14,227 nucleotides of DNA from Oscillospiraceae bacterium (lineage in GTDB: Bacteria; Bacillota_A; Clostridia; Saccharofermentanales; Saccharofermentanaceae). The translations under genes and the position numbers were made by a program. Positions 12,227-14,227 of this stretch are shown here, piece after piece (position 1 is the first letter of the stretch; the number at the start of each line of letters is the position of its first letter). The notes under the pieces were generated by a model. It searched no databases. It saw only the letters and a list, made by a program, of their open reading frames with translations, and was not told the DNA's origin. Location of the stretch: positions 1 to 14,227 of the forward strand of contig CADCPU010000078.1 of NCBI GenBank assembly GCA_902803365.1. Direction: 5' to 3'.

Positions 12227-12808
12227 TTAACTGATAAGTATATCCCCGATGATCTTGTCTTCCCACTTAAATGATGCCGTGACGCCCGACATGCACGCGA
12301 TCGATGCGAGGCCGTGTACCGAAGCCCACAGGTGGATGATCTCGATCTCTTTCTCGTCTTCGCTCTTCTTGAGCTTCTTCTCGCTCAAATACCTGCCGTA
12401 GGTGTCCTTCAGGAGCTTAAACGGCGGATAGTCGTCCTTGTACTCCTTATCGGCACGAAGGTGCGCGACGATATTCTGACTTCCGAACAGGAACTTAAAG
12501 TAATCGGGATTCTTGATAAAGAATGAGACATATCGCTTGCCCATGTTGACGATCGCTTCTTCCGCGCTGCGCGAGTTGTCGACCGCGTCCTGAAGCTCGA
12601 CCATGAAGTTGCCCGTGACGGTCTCCTTGATCGCCTTTATGAGTTCGTCCTTGTCCTTAAAATGAGCATACGGAGCAGCGTGCGAGACATTGCACAAAGA
12701 CGCGGCTTTACGGAGCGAGAGTGAAGCTTCGCCGCTCTCGTTTATTATCTTGATGCCGGCATCGATAAGTGCCTGCCTTAAGTTTCCGTGGTGGTAACTG
12801 TCGCTCAT
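12227..12808 (-). CDS. TetR/AcrR-family regulator with WHG-type C-terminal domain; probable autorepressor
   Basis: A 193-residue TetR protein beginning MSDSYHHGNLRQALIDAG, the very typical opening of the WHG-domain group. The DNA-binding domain is residues 8-55, with LSLRKAASLCNVSHAAPYAHF as the helix-turn-helix. The C-terminal ligand domain contains YVSFFIKNPDYFKFLFG (93-109) and WASVHGLASI (161-170), the WHG signature. The ATG at 12808 overlaps the hydrolase stop as ATGA, a classic coupling arrangement; a second ATG at 12817 is too close to the ribosome site (AAAGGAG). A longer open frame to 12955 merely runs into the hydrolase gene. It very likely controls its own operon through two palindromes at the promoter (13898-13916 and 13932-13946). 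Confidence 0.93.
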   Translation of the reverse strand: MSDSYHHGNLRQALIDAGIKIINESGEASLSLRKAASLCNVSHAAPYAHFKDKDELIKAIKETVTGNFMVELQDAVDNSRSAEEAIVNMGKRYVSFFIKNPDYFKFLFGSQNIVAHLRADKEYKDDYPPFKLLKDTYGRYLSEKKLKKSEDEKEIEIIHLWASVHGLASIACMSGVTASFKWEDKIIGDILIS

Positions 12809-13884
12809 CCGCTGCATTTCTCCTTTATCTGTCTTAATATACCACAAGTCTCCTCCGGATTCTCCCAGAGCGGGCTGTGAGCCGAATTTGAGATCTTGTA
12901 AAATCCCTTGTCCGGTGCCTCCAGTATATCGCAGTATTCTTCGACCAGCTCCCACGGGCAGTTGTAGTCCGTCTCGCCGCTGATAAAATACGCGGGTATC
13001 TCAAGTTCCGTGATCTCCTGTCTGTAATCAAAGTTCGACCACTCCTTCTCGAGCGGCGTCGTGCGGTACATCTTCATCGCAGGCACGTAGTTGATCTTCT
13101 CTTTTATCGTATAGCATCTGCAGAACAGGATCGGCATTACGATGCCCTCAAACTCCGTTTTATTAAGGATCGTGCCGCCTCCCGCCTCGTGAAGGAGTGC
13201 GCAATACTCATACCAGTCATTGCACTTTACGCGGCCGTCATCCAAATGTTCGACGCTGTCCTCGAGCTTCTTGAGATTTCTTTTGTCACCTCTTTGTTCA
13301 AACACCTTAAGCGCAAAGTCATAGATCGCCGTATCGTTATCAGGCGAATCCGTAACGCACTGCGCCATCGCGATATAGGCATAGTAGTCTTCGGGATGTA
13401 TTAGTGCCGCGTGGAGAGCGATCTTCGTGCCGCCCGAAAATCCCATAATGTAGATCTTCTCCTTGCCGAATCGCTCCTTAAGATAATCCGTCACTGCCTT
13501 GGTGTCCCTAAGCAGGTTATCTGCCGTGACCGTGCTCTTGTCAAAGCCGCTGTCATAAGCGATCCCCATCCCTCTGTAATCCCAGTAGACGACTGTGTAA
13601 TCTTCTTCGAGACGCATGTCCTCGTACTTATCGGTGAACATATAATCGTCAGTGCCCGGGCCGCTTGATACGAACAGCAGCACGGGATTATCCGTATTCA
13701 CGCTGTTAATGAAGAACCCGTTCGGCGCGCCGTTTATGTCCATGATGAACTTTTCCGACAGGCTCTTTTCTCCCTTGTAGGTCCTGATCGTTCCCGGGCT
13801 CATCAGCGCGAAGGCTCCGAACAGTATAAGTATTACTCCTATGAAAATGATCAATGCCGCCATAACCTTCTTACCCTTATTCAT
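12805..13884 (-). CDS. Membrane-anchored alpha/beta hydrolase (proline iminopeptidase-like)
   Basis: A 359-residue hydrolase. Residues 8-28 are an N-terminal membrane anchor after basic MNKGKK, placing the enzyme outside the membrane. The fold elements are in order: oxyanion loop SGPG (74-77, the HGGPG site of proline iminopeptidases), YWDYRGMG (100-107), nucleophile elbow GFSGG with Ser150 (148-152), acid GETD with Asp306 (303-306) and His336 in SAHSP. The triad is complete. A cap region (about 180-290) carries several cysteines (C176, C221, C228, C255, C257). It may be an extracytoplasmic peptidase, esterase or detoxifying hydrolase; the substrate is unknown. GGAG lies 8 bases before the ATG. 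It is first gene of an operon with the TetR regulator. Confidence 0.9.
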   Translation of the reverse strand: MNKGKKVMAALIIFIGVILILFGAFALMSPGTIRTYKGEKSLSEKFIMDINGAPNGFFINSVNTDNPVLLFVSSGPGTDDYMFTDKYEDMRLEEDYTVVYWDYRGMGIAYDSGFDKSTVTADNLLRDTKAVTDYLKERFGKEKIYIMGFSGGTKIALHAALIHPEDYYAYIAMAQCVTDSPDNDTAIYDFALKVFEQRGDKRNLKKLEDSVEHLDDGRVKCNDWYEYCALLHEAGGGTILNKTEFEGIVMPILFCRCYTIKEKINYVPAMKMYRTTPLEKEWSNFDYRQEITELEIPAYFISGETDYNCPWELVEEYCDILEAPDKGFYKISNSAHSPLWENPEETCGILRQIKEKCSG

Positions 13885-13897
13885 GTTACAGGCTCCA

Positions 13898-13916
13898 ATC
13901 TTTACAATGTAAAGAT
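13898..13916. promoter_or_regulatory. Operator 1 of the hydrolase-TetR operon
   Basis: ATCTTTACAATGTAAAGAT is a perfect 19-bp palindrome with a single central base. It covers the expected transcription start on the minus strand (about 13911), downstream of the -10 at 13923-13918. This is a classic place for a TetR-family repressor. Confidence 0.75.
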
Positions 13917-13917
13917 A

Positions 13918-13945
13918 AGTATAACACCAAACTTTACAGTGTCAA
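13918..13945 (-). promoter_or_regulatory. Promoter of the hydrolase-TetR operon
   Basis: On the minus strand a consensus TTGACA (13945-13940), a 16-base spacer and TATACT (13923-13918) form a strong promoter. The two operator palindromes cover its -35 and its start point. Confidence 0.8.
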
Positions 13946-13946
13946 G
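13932..13946. promoter_or_regulatory. Operator 2 of the hydrolase-TetR operon
   Basis: CTTTACAGTGTCAAG matches the 15-bp core of operator 1 (CTTTACAATGTAAAG) at 13 of 15 bases. Its single break in symmetry (C at 13943) is inside the -35 hexamer and creates the consensus TTGACA. The centres of the two palindromes (13907 and 13939) are 32 bases apart, about three helical turns. Confidence 0.72.
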
Positions 13947-13947
13947 A

Positions 13948-13975
13948 TTGAATTTTTATCCCGATATGCTAACAT
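13948..13975 (+). promoter_or_regulatory. Promoter of the right-end membrane protein
   Basis: TTGAAT (13948-13953), 16 bases, TAACAT (13970-13975), with TGC directly before the -10 as an extended element. Its -35 begins 2 bases after TetR operator 2, so the same repressor could affect it. Confidence 0.5.
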
Positions 13976-14006
13976 CTAAGCGAATAAGGTTTTACAGGAG
14001 TTATTC

Positions 14007-14227
14007 ATGATACATTTCGGTTTTTGTTATGTCGGTCTCATCTATCTTTTAATGCTCTTTACGCCCAATATCATATGGGCAAAGAACAAGCCCGCGGATT
14101 ACGACAAGTACGCGGCAAACGAGAGCAAAGTGCTGCTTCTTTTCGAGCGCGCGGGCGAAGTTCTCCTGTCGATCGGCGCACTTATCTTCTCCGATTGCAA
14201 CATCCGAACCGACTCGATCTGGTGCCT
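14007..14227 (+). CDS. Membrane protein of unknown function, N-terminal part (cut by window edge)
   Basis: Seventy-three codons up to the right edge. The start ATG is preceded by CAGGAG (13995-14000). The protein begins MIHFGFCYVGLIYLLMLFTP, a membrane helix at about 5-20, followed by NIIWAKNKPADYDKYAANES and a second hydrophobic stretch (KVLLLFERAGEVLLSIGALIF, about 41-61). This resembles a widespread but uncharacterised clostridial membrane protein with the conserved NIIWxKNKPxDY segment. No function can be given. It is divergent from the hydrolase-TetR operon and shares its intergenic region. Confidence 0.75.
   Translation, partial: MIHFGFCYVGLIYLLMLFTPNIIWAKNKPADYDKYAANESKVLLLFERAGEVLLSIGALIFSDCNIRTDSIWC

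Noticed and set aside
12809..12955. Longer start for the TetR gene at 12227
   Set aside because: It would overlap about 50 codons of the hydrolase; the ATGA overlap start at 12808 matches the family's normal N-terminus.
13198..13420. Short plus-strand open frames opposite the alpha/beta hydrolase
   Set aside because: They are antisense to a gene with an intact catalytic triad and have no ribosome sites.
1..14227. CRISPR array, tRNA, rRNA, transposase, integrase or attachment site
   Set aside because: No periodic direct repeats, cloverleaf, rRNA segment or recombinase gene was recognised anywhere in the window.

Overview
The window looks like chromosomal DNA from an anaerobic Bacillota of the Clostridia type. 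Nearly every start codon has a strong AGGAGG-like ribosome site, base composition is moderate, and many genes have clostridial gut or rumen relatives. The taxon is inferred from gene content and style only. I see no phage, insertion sequence, CRISPR array, rRNA or tRNA. The region is accessory-type housekeeping: small operons, many with their own regulator, separated by clear promoters and hairpins.

Layout. (1) 1-1216: an AraC-type regulator (cut by the left edge, minus) is divergent from a Cro/XRE repressor fused to a GyrI-like ligand domain, which ends at a strong terminator. (2) 1266-3471: an XRE regulator with three membrane segments (minus) is divergent from a soluble diguanylate cyclase that lacks the inhibitory I-site; the cyclase ends in a hairpin terminator. 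(3) 3451-4763: a six-helix membrane protein of unknown role (minus), a decayed C-terminal piece of a choloylglycine-hydrolase-type amidase (4201-4401), and an 81-residue membrane protein. (4) 4789-6323: an extended -10 promoter and palindrome drive a metallo-beta-lactamase-fold hydrolase overlapping an AlkZ-related gene. (5) 6336-10149: an ABC exporter (ATPase and 8-helix FtsX-type permease, overlapping) followed by a TetR regulator; similar 15-bp boxes flank the promoter. (6) 10192-11841: a TlpA-like thioredoxin lipoprotein, a 45-residue membrane protein of the CD1871A CXXC type, and a membrane polyferredoxin, tightly coupled. (7) 11820-12164: a small coiled-coil membrane protein (minus), convergent with and overlapping the polyferredoxin end. 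(8) 12227-13946: a membrane-anchored alpha/beta hydrolase and TetR regulator (minus), joined by an ATGA overlap and preceded by a near-consensus promoter carrying two palindromes. (9) 14007 to the right edge: start of a divergent membrane protein.

The two most informative systems are the three-gene redox operon, which resembles a route carrying electrons from cytosolic iron-sulfur clusters through a membrane CXXC peptide to an exported thioredoxin lipoprotein, and the TetR/hydrolase operon, where the operator layout can be read directly from the DNA. Functions are inferred from protein motifs and gene order; no database search was possible.
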